A stretch of DNA of 64,000 nt from assembly GCA_016708845.1 (NCBI GenBank), contig JADJFB010000013.1, positions 62,001 through 126,000 on the forward strand, given 5' to 3'. The notes under the pieces were generated by a model that saw only the letters and a list, made by a program, of their open reading frames with translations, had not been told where the DNA came from and ran no database searches. Of the stretch, positions 38,221-49,184 are shown in pieces; the first letter of the stretch is position 1, and every line of letters starts with the position of its first letter. A program made the position numbers and the translations under genes. Source of the DNA: Bacteroidota bacterium. GTDB taxonomy: Bacteria > Bacteroidota > Bacteroidia > B-17B0 > Aurantibacillaceae.

Positions 38221-40653
38221 TTACTCCTTCACCACTTTAATTACCTCTTGAGTTTTATCATTCATCCATATTGTAAAAGTATAAAAACCTGTTGCTAGAG
38301 CACTCATATCAATAGTTGTTTCAAAAGTATTTGCTTCTACTATGCGAACTAATTTGGCCGTAAAGTCATACACTAAAACCGAAGCTATTTGTTTATCAGC
38401 GCTAACTGTTATATAAGCTGCTGTTGGATTTGGATATAACTTTAATTCGTTACTAGAATTAGTATTATTAATTCCTGTGCACAATTGCACGTCCACTGTT
38501 TGTGAAGCGGTTGCCACACAACCATTACTAACTGTAACTGAATAAGTAACAGGATACGTTCCTACTCCAATAGATGGGTCAAATGTATCAGCTGTTACTC
38601 CTGTTCCAGCATACGTTCCTCCCGAAGGAATGGCGGTAAAAGTGATTACTGCATCATTAGTACACAATAAAGAGTTGTTTATAGTAAAGTCAATGGTTGG
38701 TATTAATTTCACATATACTTCATGCGAAGCTGTTGCTGTGCAACCACCATTATCGGCAATAACCACATAAGTAAATGTACCTACAGGTGCAACATTAATT
38801 GTAGATGTATTTGCTCCACTATTCCAACCATAAGTTACATTTCCATTTGCTGAAGCAACTAATGTAGCTAGCTGTCCTTGGCAAATGGTATCATTACCGA
38901 TAATACTAACTGTTACCGTACTAACTACTTTAATAGCTTGTGCAATTGAATCAATACAACCATTTGTTCCCGTTCCAATAGCCGTTAATGATAATGACGA
39001 TACAGGAACAAACACATTGGTATTTGTTGTTACTCCATTGCTCCATGCGTAGGTATCAGCGCCGTTTGCTGTTAAAGAAATAGTACCTCCGGGACAAACA
39101 ATCGTGTTACCTGTAATAGACATAATTGGCGCAGGTTTTACATTTAATGTAAAAGTTACTTGTGTATAACAAGAATTGGTAAAGGTATTAGTTACCGTGA
39201 AAATAGTTGTAGTCAAAGCTTTTACATTATGGCTAGCGCCCATAAAACCATCGCTCCAAAAAAACAAATTTCCATTACCAACAGCTGTAGCAGTTACTGT
39301 TTGGTTAGGACAAACTGCTACTGTAGAAACATTTACTTGCAATGTTGGTGTTGGTAATGTATTCACCGTAAATTCTTTAGTTGCTGTACATCCTCCTGGG
39401 CCTGTGCCTGTAACTGTATAAACAGTCATAGCTGAAGGAGAAACTATTACACTGGCTGTTGTAGCGCCAGTGTTCCATGAGTATGAATTAGCTCCAGATG
39501 CCGTTAATACTTCTTGAGCATTTGCACACATTGTGTTATTACCACCTATTGTTACATTTGGTGATTGTTGCACATCAATAGACATACTTAACACTGAACT
39601 CATAGAACAGCTATTTTGAGCATATACGCTTAAATTACCGCTATTAGCGAAATTTAAAAAATCTAATGTAATAGCATTTCCTGTTCCATTCATCACACCA
39701 CCTGGTCCTGAAAAACTCCAATAAAAAACAACATTAGTTTGTGTGGCAACCGAATAAGCCACTCCTGTTTGCCCAGTACAAACTGATGCCGTTGATGCTG
39801 TAAATGCGGTTATAGTTGCTGGTGCATCCGTTTCAAACACACTCACATTAATTGAATCTCTGCAGTTTAACGCATCTTTTACAACTAAAGTGTATGACCC
39901 AGCCATTAAGCCAGTTTCCATGTGAGTGTCATCAAAATCTCCAACACCATCTGCACTCCAGTCAAATAATACTGTACCTGAACCACCTGTTGGGTCGCAT
40001 TCTACAAAACCATTAGAAGCTCCAGTACAAATCACATTTGATTCTGGAACACCCAATGTTAAAGGCGAAAAAGTTCCAAGAGTTTTTTGAATATCAAACT
40101 CAATAATATAAGTTTGAGGACAAGTACCATCCGTAGATGTCTGTGTGTATTGAGTTGTATAGGTACCGTTTGATGTAGGAACTGTGTATGAATTTGCTTG
40201 CGCAGGAACAACACCATTAGCAATTGGAGTAACAGAAGGAACAGATGCATCATCATTTTCATAAGCGCTCCAAGTAATAGTCAACATGGTTGGAACATCC
40301 TGTTTGCAATTATAAGTTCTATCAAAAAACAAACCTGTTGTTGGCGAAAAAACTGCTGCGCCAGGAACCGAAGGTGTAAAAGCATAAGTTCCATTTTGTT
40401 CATTAACAACGGCGTAATTACACATACCAATGCTACCAGCAACTGGCAAATTATTTGTGTTTGCCGCAGGCGAATTATCTTGTGCTTTATATTCAAATAC
40501 AAAATCACTATTATCTGCTGCGCCAGCATCACAATCTAAAGCTGAAGATACAGCTATGCTTTTTACGGTTACTTTAATATTAATTTGAGCGTTTGCAAAT
40601 TGAGTTAAGCTTATTAAAAAACATAAGCTCATTAAACGTAAAAAATTTTTCAT
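38221..40653 (-). CDS. Large secreted Ig/PKD-like repeat protein with T9SS sorting domain
   Basis: 810 aa from the ATG at 40653 (MKNFLRLMSLCFLISLTQFANA, a clear signal peptide); a longer frame from 40701 adds 16 residues before it. An N-terminal domain is followed by about five Ig/PKD-like repeats with motifs such as CANAQEVLTASGANSYSW, CPGGTISLTANGADTYAW and CQGQLATLVAS, each with a G(A/N)..(Y/F).W.(N/S)G pattern, as in SprB-like adhesins. The sorting domain starts LKLYPNPTAAYIT. It is probably a surface adhesin or matrix protein. Confidence 0.87.
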   Translation of the reverse strand: MKNFLRLMSLCFLISLTQFANAQINIKVTVKSIAVSSALDCDAGAADNSDFVFEYKAQDNSPAANTNNLPVAGSIGMCNYAVVNEQNGTYAFTPSVPGAAVFSPTTGLFFDRTYNCKQDVPTMLTITWSAYENDDASVPSVTPIANGVVPAQANSYTVPTSNGTYTTQYTQTSTDGTCPQTYIIEFDIQKTLGTFSPLTLGVPESNVICTGASNGFVECDPTGGSGTVLFDWSADGVGDFDDTHMETGLMAGSYTLVVKDALNCRDSINVSVFETDAPATITAFTASTASVCTGQTGVAYSVATQTNVVFYWSFSGPGGVMNGTGNAITLDFLNFANSGNLSVYAQNSCSMSSVLSMSIDVQQSPNVTIGGNNTMCANAQEVLTASGANSYSWNTGATTASVIVSPSAMTVYTVTGTGPGGCTATKEFTVNTLPTPTLQVNVSTVAVCPNQTVTATAVGNGNLFFWSDGFMGASHNVKALTTTIFTVTNTFTNSCYTQVTFTLNVKPAPIMSITGNTIVCPGGTISLTANGADTYAWSNGVTTNTNVFVPVSSLSLTAIGTGTNGCIDSIAQAIKVVSTVTVSIIGNDTICQGQLATLVASANGNVTYGWNSGANTSTINVAPVGTFTYVVIADNGGCTATASHEVYVKLIPTIDFTINNSLLCTNDAVITFTAIPSGGTYAGTGVTADTFDPSIGVGTYPVTYSVTVSNGCVATASQTVDVQLCTGINNTNSSNELKLYPNPTAAYITVSADKQIASVLVYDFTAKLVRIVEANTFETTIDMSALATGFYTFTIWMNDKTQEVIKVVKE

Positions 40654-40684
40654 GAATGATTTATTGATATGAATTATAAAAATA

Positions 40685-40715
40685 CAAAAAAAGCGGCTCA
40701 ATTGAACCGCTTTTT
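40685..40715. terminator. Terminator after the TlpA-like gene
   Basis: AGCGGCTCAA and TTGAACCGCT (40692-40711) pair with one mismatch, with a T-run on each strand. It lies downstream of the TlpA-like gene (minus strand) and before the next gene's start. Confidence 0.75.
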
Positions 40716-40733
40716 AAATGAATGAGCAAAAAA

Positions 40734-42257
40734 CTATTTTTTCTCTGATTTATACTCTTTTTCCATGGCTTTTACAATGTCTTTTACCTGCTCAACACCA
40801 ATACGTTTTGCTTTAATTTTTTTGTTTCTATCCAAAACATAAATTACTGGTGTTGAATAAATATCATATTTCTCCTTAATATTATTAATATGTACGCCAT
40901 CATATATATTTATCCAATCTAATTTATTATCAATAATATACTTCTTGTATTTTTCATATTCGTGTTGTGTGTAAACACTAAACACTTTTAAATCATACCC
41001 TTCTTTTTTAATAGCATGATATTCCTCTAATAATTTAGGGATTTCTGTTTTACAATGCCCGCAATCTACATCCCAAAAAACTAATAATAAATAATCAGAT
41101 TTTACACCATATAATGGTACAAAGGTTTGCGCTAAATTTTGAGCATTATCATAATATAATTTTGTTGCGCCCGCACTTGTTTTTACTGTATCAAAACCCA
41201 TCTTTGCAATTTGCTTATGACCAGTAGTATCAATCATTAATAAATCAGGAGCTTGACTGCCCAACAATAAAGGTTTTAAAATATCGCCACGCTCTTTAAT
41301 TTTAGCAATCGTTGCTTCATCATAAACCTCTTTTGCCATGCCAGTTCTAATGTACTTATCAATCACATGCACAAACACTTTATCAAAACCCATTAGTTTA
41401 GATGACTCTGAAGTAAACAAGAAATGAGCAATTAATAATTTTTGCATCATGGTTCCTGCTTTAGTTTTAGCCATAAATCTATCAATTTCAGCGCTCATCG
41501 TATCTGGATGCTGAACAATCACATTATTAAAATATTTCTTTAAACGATCTGAGAAAAATGGGGTACGCATAATACCATCATCTTGAAGATTAACACCATC
41601 CCAATAGTGATTTTTATAGTAGTTATAAATGTACATACTATCTGGTCTTCCGTTTGAAGCTTTAGGAATATCCTTTGCTTCTTTTTCCATTTTTAAATTA
41701 ATAACATCTCCTACAAAAGTTCCTTTATGCGACTCCAAAAATGCATTTTCATAAGCAATCACTGTTTCGTTTAATACTTTTCCTTTTTCCATCATAAAGG
41801 CTGCTGAATCTTTTTTATTCATGCCTTTAGTTTTACTTTTTACATCAGCATACTCTTTGTTTTTAGCTGTAATAAATTTGATATAAGTAAAGAAATCATC
41901 ATTTTCCTTATGAGTTACACATTTTAAATTTTTAACCAAATCAGCCGTATCTGTACTCATCGTCATCTTTTGATTATTATCGCTAATAAAAAAATCGAAA
42001 TAACGAGCCTTATCCTGACTCACCAAATAGTAAATACCTTTCTCTAATGTTTTTGGACCTTTAAATACGATATTACCTTTTACAACTTTTTTACAAGTAT
42101 CAGCCAAATAGGATTTATCAAATTGATAAAAAGCTAAATACATCACTGAATCTTTACAATTTTTAAAATTGATTCGGATGTCGTGCCCAGACTGAGCATA
42201 AGTTGATGTGATAATAGATAATAAACTAAAACTTAATAGTAACTTTTTCATAGACAT
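40734..42257 (-). CDS. TlpA-like thioredoxin-fold protein with DUF4369-type N-terminal domain
   Basis: 507 aa; either Met1 or Met3 (42251) can start. The signal peptide is MKKLLLSFSLLSIITSTYA. Residues about 25-130 form a DUF4369-like beta domain (DIRINFKNCKDSVMYLAFYQ), a helical middle follows, and the C-terminal thioredoxin fold carries the active site DVDCGHCKTE and the cis-Pro loop YSTPVIYVLD. Such proteins are periplasmic reductants or sensors of unknown partner in Bacteroidota. It ends with a terminator and is probably a single-gene unit. Confidence 0.87.
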   Translation of the reverse strand: MSMKKLLLSFSLLSIITSTYAQSGHDIRINFKNCKDSVMYLAFYQFDKSYLADTCKKVVKGNIVFKGPKTLEKGIYYLVSQDKARYFDFFISDNNQKMTMSTDTADLVKNLKCVTHKENDDFFTYIKFITAKNKEYADVKSKTKGMNKKDSAAFMMEKGKVLNETVIAYENAFLESHKGTFVGDVINLKMEKEAKDIPKASNGRPDSMYIYNYYKNHYWDGVNLQDDGIMRTPFFSDRLKKYFNNVIVQHPDTMSAEIDRFMAKTKAGTMMQKLLIAHFLFTSESSKLMGFDKVFVHVIDKYIRTGMAKEVYDEATIAKIKERGDILKPLLLGSQAPDLLMIDTTGHKQIAKMGFDTVKTSAGATKLYYDNAQNLAQTFVPLYGVKSDYLLLVFWDVDCGHCKTEIPKLLEEYHAIKKEGYDLKVFSVYTQHEYEKYKKYIIDNKLDWINIYDGVHINNIKEKYDIYSTPVIYVLDRNKKIKAKRIGVEQVKDIVKAMEKEYKSEKK

Positions 42258-42415
42258 TAGTTAAATAGTATTCAAAAATAAGGATTTTATTGAGTTATCT
42301 GCTTTCAAATTTAAATCCAATAACTATTACATTATATTTAAAATTTGTTAAATGAGTGAAATAGGCAAAAGTAGTAAGTGACAGGTGAATAATGGCTAGT
42401 AAACTGATTAAAATT

Positions 42416-44708
42416 TTAATCGATTGATTTTTTATTATAAATTGTATATCCAAAATGGAAGAAAAACGAAAAACTATTTTCGTTTTTATCGTAATAGTTT
42501 ACACCTACGCTTATGGGGCCAATAGGCGTGTGATAAACTAAGGAACCCATTCCTAAAATATGGCGATATAAAAAGGCTGTACTATAATTTGCATCGTTAT
42601 CTTTTGCTTTGACGATAGAATAAACTGGCTGAAATAAATAGCCTTCAAATCGTATATCTAAATTTTTATAGGGTGTTGCAATAGCTTTTAATCCGCCTGC
42701 TAAATACTGATGGGCTCGATAATCATCTATAAATAATGTTTGACTCTCGGGAATAGGATTAAAAGATGGGGCAGATAAAATAGAGGCCTGATAATTTCTG
42801 AAAAAATCTTGTGATGAATATACACCCTCCGCAAAAACACCAATTTTAAAATATTTAATGGGTTTAATGTATTTATCGATGGTGATTTTGAAATTAAACC
42901 AATCATGCCCAGGCCCGTTTATCACTTGAACCGTATCAAGAGCCGTAGAACCTGGATAATAACGTTCTACTCCACTCACTAACTTTGCTCTTACTAAGAT
43001 ATTAGTCCCTTCAGATGCATATTGCTTTCTGTTTAAAGTATTAATTTGATAAGATAATTGTCCGTAACCAAAATCAAATATACTCACATCACTCGTGTCT
43101 AATCTTGTAAATTGATCAGCCTGATAATATTTATTTCTCCATTCACTTACTCCTCCCGACAAAACAATTTTACCAATATTACCTACAGGCGCACCAACAT
43201 TTAACTCTCCAAACAAATCTTCTTGAATTAGGTAAGCAGGTTTTTCAAAATCATAAAACAAAGCGCTACTTTTATAATAATCCCATCGGGCAATAGTAAA
43301 GCTTGGTTCAATATAAAAAGGAATTTTTGTAGGGAATTCAAATCTTAATTTAGTATGAGAGCTTGAGTTTAATTTACCTAAATAACCATTGGCATAAGCG
43401 GTAAAACCAATTTTTCCTATATGATTGTATTGCACTGCTAAAAAGAAGTTACTAATAGGACGATTAGATAAATTGCCTCCAATGTCAAAAAACAAATGCT
43501 TGTCCCTTTTAGTATTTAGGGTTAACGTATATTTTCCAGAAGCTGTATCTAGTTTAGTGGTAGGGTAAGCCGATTTAATTTTTTCATCGGCCATTAATCT
43601 AAAATACTGGCGTTTTAGTTGTTTAAATGTAATTGGCTTTCCTTTATTAGAAATACTTTTAGATACAAATTTTTGCATTTTTGGGTTTACACCTTGTATA
43701 ACAATTTTATTATAAACCATTTTTGAAACTTGCACTTTTTCTCTGAAGATTTTTCGTTTAGCGTTCAATTGTTCAGGATTTTCAAAATTTGTAATGCAAC
43801 TTCTTATTTTAGGCATTTGTCTCACAGTGGCTACATAACCCACTATCAATCAGCTGTTGAATAGCATCAAAATTAAAAATACTCACATCTGCCCAAGGCT
43901 GAATAATAATGCCGTTTTCGCAAACAGGATTAAAATTGCTTTTATTCATCAACATGTTTCTTAGTTGTAAATACAAATTATCATCACTTGGCATTTGTGA
44001 ATTTTCGGTCACAGAACTTCCAATCATAAAATCAGGGTACAACTCTTCATACATCACATTAGTAGGAAAATTATTATATAAACCTCCATCAAACAATAAA
44101 GCACTATCAATTGAAATTGGCCTAATATAAAATGGATAACTCATAGAAGCTCTTATGGCAGAAGGCATATCACCATCTCTAAAAACCACACTTTGCTTTT
44201 TCTCTATATCAGAAGCTACACATCTAAATGGCACTAATAAACTATCAAAATTATACTTAGAAGCTGCATTGGCAGGAGCAAACGTTTCCATTAAATAAAA
44301 ATCAATCGGAACTGAATTAATTAAATTGGTAGCTAGATTACTTAATAAACTTCCATTTAAATTTAATTTTAAAGTTCTCCAAGAAGCATAATCATCTCTT
44401 TTACGAACAAAATACCCAAATTTAGGAGACATTTCTCCTTTTGTTAAGTCGGAAAAAGCTTGTTCTTTTACCATTCTCTCAATTTCAAGAGGAGAATATC
44501 CAGAGGCGTATAAACCGCCAATAATACTACCAATGGAAGTACCTGCAATACAATTAACGGGGATATGGTTTTCTTCTAAAGCTTTTAAAACGCCAATATG
44601 GGCAATGCCACTAGCTCCGCCTCCACTCATAACAAAACCCACCTTTTGAGCAGATGAGTAATAACAAGCAAACAACAGCACAAAACACAAAAGTTTGTGG
44701 TAAACCAT
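42416..44708 (-). pseudogene. Patatin-like phospholipase fused to an outer-membrane barrel, one frameshift
   Basis: The N-terminal half (44708-43809) has a signal peptide and a patatin domain: oxyanion GGGASGIAHIGVL, nucleophile GTSIGS and catalytic DGGLYNNF. The C-terminal half (to 42416) has a short POTRA-like part (VYNKIVIQGVNPKMQKFV) and a 16-strand-type barrel ending in a Phe/Tyr-rich strand (SFSFFFHFGYTIY). The halves meet when one base is removed from the GGGTT run at about 43838-43841, giving LIDSGYVATVRQ and about 763 aa. This fits the PlpD/FplA-like type Vd autotransporters, where the barrel carries the lipase outward. A start at 44732 is also possible. Confidence 0.85.
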
Positions 44709-44854
44709 CAATATTTTGGATATAATTGTCAACTCTCACAAATTTACCTTAAAATTTTAATGGAAACTACAAAGTTTAAATTTCGCCCAAAATATTTTAT
44801 ATACTGAAATATTTTACTTACTTAGCAGATTATAGACCTTGCCTCTTTTAGATT

Positions 44855-45931
44855 GTGATAAAATATATAACTAAAAAAATATTATACAGCATTTTGGTTT
44901 TATACGGTGTAATTACCGTTATATTTTTCTTGTTTAATGTATTGCCTGGAGATCCTGCGACTATTATGCTTGGGCAAAGAGCTAACAAGGATGCCATTGA
45001 AGCTATTCATAAAGATTTAGGAACTGATAGACCAATTATGGAGCAATATGCCCTGTATTTAAACGATTTATCTCCTATTTCTATCCACAATAACACTAAT
45101 AACCAAAGTATTTGGTACTTAAGTCCAGAAAAATACAGCTGGAAACCATTATTTACCATAGGAACTAACAAATCTGTTGTTGTGAAACTGCCTTATTTAA
45201 GACGTTCATACATTACCAAAAGACGTGTTGCTGATATAATTATTGAAACCTTGCCTGAAACAGCCGTATTAGCTTTCACATCAATTGTTATTGCTTCCAT
45301 TGTTGGGATATTTTTGGGTATTATTAGTGCCATCAAACGCAATACTATTTATGATAAATTATCATTAGTATTAGCCGTATTAGGAATGGCTGCACCATCG
45401 TTTTTCGTTGGTTTAATCATCGCTTGGTTATTTGGTTACGTTTTAGCGGATTATACAGGACTATCACCAACAGGTAGTTTATATGATATTGACGTTTGGG
45501 ACGGAGAGAAATTAAAGTTGAAAAACTTAATACTACCTTCCATCACTTTAGGAATTAGACCTTTAGCTATTGTGGTTCAATTAATGAGAAGCTCCTTATT
45601 GGACGTGATGAGTCAGGATTACATTAGAACAGCCAAAGCAAAAGGTTTAACGATGTATGCCATTATTATCAAACACGCTTTAAAAAATGCTTTAAATCCT
45701 GTTGTTACAGCAATCTCTGGATGGTTTGCTGGATTAATGGCAGGAGCTGTATTTGTGGAATATATTTTTAGCTGGAAAGGTATTGGATACGAAGTATTTG
45801 AAGCTTTAACTAAAAATGATTTACCAGTAGTGATGGGCGCTACTTTAATATTTGCTACTATATTTGTTATTACCAATATATTTGTAGACATCGCCTACGG
45901 TGTATTAGACCCACGTGTTAGAGTAAAATAA
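44855..45931 (+). CDS. DppB/OppB-like ABC transporter permease
   Basis: 358 aa from a GTG at 44855. It has six predicted helices, the N-terminal family motif LFNVLPGDPA and the EAA loop DYIRTAKAKGLTMYAIIIKHALKNALNP. It forms one half of an oligopeptide or nickel-type importer. The usual partners (DppC, ATPases, binding protein) are absent nearby, so they are elsewhere. A longer-than-usual loop (about 70-130) sits between helices 1 and 2, as often seen in Bacteroidota. It overlaps tpiA by one base (TAATG), so the two are co-translated. Confidence 0.9.
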   Translation: MIKYITKKILYSILVLYGVITVIFFLFNVLPGDPATIMLGQRANKDAIEAIHKDLGTDRPIMEQYALYLNDLSPISIHNNTNNQSIWYLSPEKYSWKPLFTIGTNKSVVVKLPYLRRSYITKRRVADIIIETLPETAVLAFTSIVIASIVGIFLGIISAIKRNTIYDKLSLVLAVLGMAAPSFFVGLIIAWLFGYVLADYTGLSPTGSLYDIDVWDGEKLKLKNLILPSITLGIRPLAIVVQLMRSSLLDVMSQDYIRTAKAKGLTMYAIIIKHALKNALNPVVTAISGWFAGLMAGAVFVEYIFSWKGIGYEVFEALTKNDLPVVMGATLIFATIFVITNIFVDIAYGVLDPRVRVK

Positions 45932-46689
45932 TGAGCAGACAAAAAATAGTTGCCGGAAACTGGAAAATGAATAAATCTCTACAAGACGCTAAAACGCTTG
46001 TAGAAATGATTACAAATCAGGTAAATGATTTTGATGAAGTAACCAAAATAATTATCCCACCTTTTCCTTATTTAAATTCTGTTAGCGAACAACTCGCCTC
46101 AAAAGAAAACTTTTTTTTAGGAGCACAAAATTGTCATACAAATGCTAGCGGAGCGTTTACTGGCGAAGTAAGCGCTAATATGTTAAGTTCAGTTGGATGC
46201 CATTATGTATTAGTTGGCCATAGCGAAAGAAGACAATATTTTAAAGAAAAAGAAGCGGACTTTGTTTTAAAAATAAAAGAAGCTCTTAAAAATAACATCT
46301 CCCCTATTTTTTGTGTTGGTGAAACTATTCATGAGCGTAAAACCGATAATCATTTTAAAGTGATTACTGAACAATTAACCACTGTATTAAAACAGTTTAC
46401 AGTTACTGAATTTTCAAAATTTATCATTGCTTACGAACCTGTTTGGGCCATTGGTACCGGAGAAACAGCTACCGCTGCACAAGCTCAAGAAATGCATGCA
46501 TTTATTCGTGGTATTATTACAGATATTTATGATTCGGCTATAGCTGGTAATGTATCTATATTATATGGCGGAAGTTGTAATGCTCAAAATGCTCAGGAAT
46601 TATTTGCTTGTAAAGATGTTGATGGCGGATTAATTGGTGGAGCCTCTTTAAACGCAGATGATTTTTGTAAGATTATCTTCTCCTTTTAA
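45931..46689 (+). CDS. tpiA: Triose-phosphate isomerase
   Basis: 252 aa, normal length. Lys12 in GNWKMN, the catalytic His in GHSERRQYFKE, the catalytic Glu in AYEPVWAIGTG, and the phosphate-gripping GGSCNAQNA and GGLIGGASL segments are all present. It interconverts glyceraldehyde-3-phosphate and dihydroxyacetone phosphate in glycolysis. It follows the ABC permease gene with a one-base overlap, an unrelated pairing, and is followed by prmA after an inverted repeat. Confidence 0.97.
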   Translation: MSRQKIVAGNWKMNKSLQDAKTLVEMITNQVNDFDEVTKIIIPPFPYLNSVSEQLASKENFFLGAQNCHTNASGAFTGEVSANMLSSVGCHYVLVGHSERRQYFKEKEADFVLKIKEALKNNISPIFCVGETIHERKTDNHFKVITEQLTTVLKQFTVTEFSKFIIAYEPVWAIGTGETATAAQAQEMHAFIRGIITDIYDSAIAGNVSILYGGSCNAQNAQELFACKDVDGGLIGGASLNADDFCKIIFSF

Positions 46690-46704
46690 TTTCAAAAAAA
46701 CATT

Positions 46705-46748
46705 ACGAATATACGAATCGGCGTATAACTGCAGATTCGTATATTCGT
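46705..46748. repeat. Perfect 15-bp inverted repeat between tpiA and prmA
   Basis: ACGAATATACGAATC (46705-46719) and GATTCGTATATTCGT (46734-46748) with a 14-nt loop. The ACGAATATACGAATC type is, as I recall, a dispersed repeat in Bacteroidota. There is no T-run directly after it. Confidence 0.65.
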
Positions 46749-46771
46749 ATCTTAATTCGTAATTAACTATA

Positions 46772-47596
46772 ATGGACTACATACAATATTCTTTTACTAT
46801 AACTCCTACCGAACCAGGCTCTGATATTTTAATTGCTTTATTAGCTGACTTAGGTTTTGAAAGCTTTACCCAAAACGACACCGGCGTTGATGCCTACATA
46901 CAAGAAGAATTTGAAAATGAAGATCTAGTAAAAGAATTATCATTTGAAGATTTTACATTTTCATATGTAAGAACGGTGATTCCTAAAACCAATTGGAATG
47001 AAGAATGGGAGAAAAATTTTAATCCAGTATACGTGGATGATTTAGTTTGTATCAGAGCACATTTTCATCCAGTGGCAGAAAACATTAAACATGACATTGT
47101 AATTACTCCTAAAATGAGTTTTGGAACTGGACATCATGATACAACGTGGTTGGTTAGTAAAACCATGTTTAGTATTCCATTTGCAAACACTCATGTTTTG
47201 GATATGGGTTGTGGCACTGGTATTTTAGCCATTTTAGCCAAACAACTAGGGGCAACAAAATTATTAGGAATTGACATTGATGATTGGAGTATTGAAAACT
47301 CTATTGAAAATGCTGCCATCAATCATGCTACGGATATTGATTTCAAAAAAGGCGATGCGTCCTTGCTTCCTGCACAAGAAACCTTCGATGTGATTTTAGC
47401 CAACATTAATAAAAATGTGTTAAAAAAGGATTTACCTTCATACTTCACCTGTTTGAAAAAAGGAGGCTACTTATTATTAAGCGGCTTTTTCACAGCTGAT
47501 GTAGAGGAATTGAAACAATTAGCCACAACTATTGGCTTTAGCTTTGAAGAAAGCTATAACAAAAATGAATGGGCTGTTATTAAGTTAAGAAAATAA
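46772..47596 (+). CDS. prmA: Ribosomal protein L11 methyltransferase
   Basis: 274 aa. The N-terminal L11-binding part precedes the linker motif NWNEEWEKNFNP and the methyltransferase core: FGTGHHDTTW, SAM motif DMGCGTGILAILAKQ, acidic GIDIDDWSIEN and the catalytic motif LANINKNVL. It trimethylates L11 using S-adenosylmethionine. The N-terminal domain is slightly short, as in other Bacteroidota. The FAD-oxidase gene follows 10 bp later. Confidence 0.93.
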   Translation: MDYIQYSFTITPTEPGSDILIALLADLGFESFTQNDTGVDAYIQEEFENEDLVKELSFEDFTFSYVRTVIPKTNWNEEWEKNFNPVYVDDLVCIRAHFHPVAENIKHDIVITPKMSFGTGHHDTTWLVSKTMFSIPFANTHVLDMGCGTGILAILAKQLGATKLLGIDIDDWSIENSIENAAINHATDIDFKKGDASLLPAQETFDVILANINKNVLKKDLPSYFTCLKKGGYLLLSGFFTADVEELKQLATTIGFSFEESYNKNEWAVIKLRK

Positions 47597-47606
47597 AATT
47601 ATTGCA

Positions 47607-49009
47607 ATGAATTATACTAAACTCTCTCAAGAGCATATCAATTCGCTACAACAAATTGTAGGTAAAGACGATGTTTATACAGATCATGAAAATTTAGAAA
47701 AATATGGTCAGGATGAAACAGAAGATTTTATTTTTAAACCCGAAGTAGTCGTTAAGCCTAAAACCGTTAGTCAAATTTCAGAAATTATGAAATTAGCTAA
47801 TGCTTATAAAATACCAGTAACAGCTCGTGGGGCAGGCACAGGATTAAGTGGTGGTGCATTACCAATACATGGTGGTATTATTATTAGTATGGAATATTTT
47901 AATAACATCTTGCAAATAGATGAACGTAATTTACAAGCTACTGTTGAGCCAGGTGTGATTAATTATGTATTTCAAGAAGAAGTAAAAAAAGTAAATTTAT
48001 TTTATCCACCCGATCCAGCAAGCTGGGGAAGCTGTTCATTGGGTGGTAATGTAGCTCACAGCAGCGGCGGGCCAAAAGCTGTGAAGTATGGTACAACCAG
48101 AGATTATGTATTAAACATTGAAATGGTTTTACCAAACGGCGATATTATTTGGACAGGCGCTAACACATTAAAATATTCAACAGGATATAATTTAACGCAT
48201 TTAATGGTTGGTAGCGAAGGCACTTTAGGTATCATTACTAAAATAGTTTTTAAATTAATTCCATTACCAAAACATGATTTACTCATGTTAGTACCTTTAC
48301 CTCAGCTGAAAAAGCTTGTGAGGCAGTAGGCGCTACATTTAGAGCAGGCATTACGCCAAGTGCTATGGAGTTTATGGAACGTGATGCTATTGATTGGAGC
48401 ATTAAATATGCAGGTGAAGTTAATTTTGAAATTAAATCCGAATGGCAAGCTTTATTGCTGATTGAAGTTGATGGTAATAATATGGATGTGTTATTTAACG
48501 ACTGCGAAACCATTAGTAACATCATGACAGAGCACGGTTGCGATGAAATTTTAATGGCCGATAGTGCCGAACAAAAAGCATCTCTTTGGAAAATAAGACG
48601 TAAAGTTGGCGAAGCCGTAAAAAGTAATTCGGTTTACAAAGAAGAAGATACAGTTGTTCCAAGAGCAGAATTACCAATTTTATTGAAAGGTGTAAAAGAA
48701 ATTGGTTCAAAATACGGATTTAAAAGTGTGTGTTACGGCCATGCTGGCGATGGAAACCTACACGTTAACATTATTAAAGGGGATTTATCTGATGAAGTAT
48801 GGGAAACCGAATTACCAAAAGGCATTGTAGAAATTTTTGAACTATGTAAAAAACTGGGAGGAACAATTAGTGGAGAACATGGGATTGGATTAGTTCAAAA
48901 AGACTATTTATCGATTGTGTTTCCCGAATATCAATTAGAATTAATGAGAAACATAAAAAAGCTATTTGATCCAAACATGATTTTGAACCCTGGCAAGATG
49001 GTGTTTTAA
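47607..49009 (+). pseudogene. GlcD-type FAD-linked oxidase, split by one frameshift
   Basis: Residues 1-240 (47607-48329) hold the FAD-binding domain: KPKTVSQISEIM, PVTARGAGTGLSGGALP, SWGSCSLGGNVAHSSGGP and LMVGSEGTLGIITK. The frame then ends. The C-terminal oxidase domain continues in another frame (TSAEKACEAVGATFRAG, then YGHAGDGNLHVNI and GEHGIGLVQK). One extra T in the TTT run at 48296-48298 rejoins them as VPFTSAEKAC, about 467 aa, the family's normal length. It oxidises a 2-hydroxy acid such as glycolate or D-lactate. A homopolymer error is the likeliest cause. Confidence 0.87.
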
Positions 49010-49131
49010 CCCCATCTTATTATTAGAATTACATGAGGATTAAGTAATAAAATGCTTCATAAATGCCTTATTTAATGGGACTAAACCCATAAAGTTGAAA
49101 AATGAATAGGTAAGATAATTAGGAAATAAAT

Positions 49132-49162
49132 TTTGTAACTAACTGAATTTTAAATACATTTG
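49132..49162 (+). promoter_or_regulatory. Bacteroidota-type promoter of the 49185 gene
   Basis: TTTG (49132-49135), 19 nt, then TACATTTG (49155-49162) match the phylum's -33/-7 consensus fully. The ATG follows 22 bp later at 49185. Confidence 0.75.
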
Positions 49163-49184
49163 AATAAACCATAAAAACAAACAC

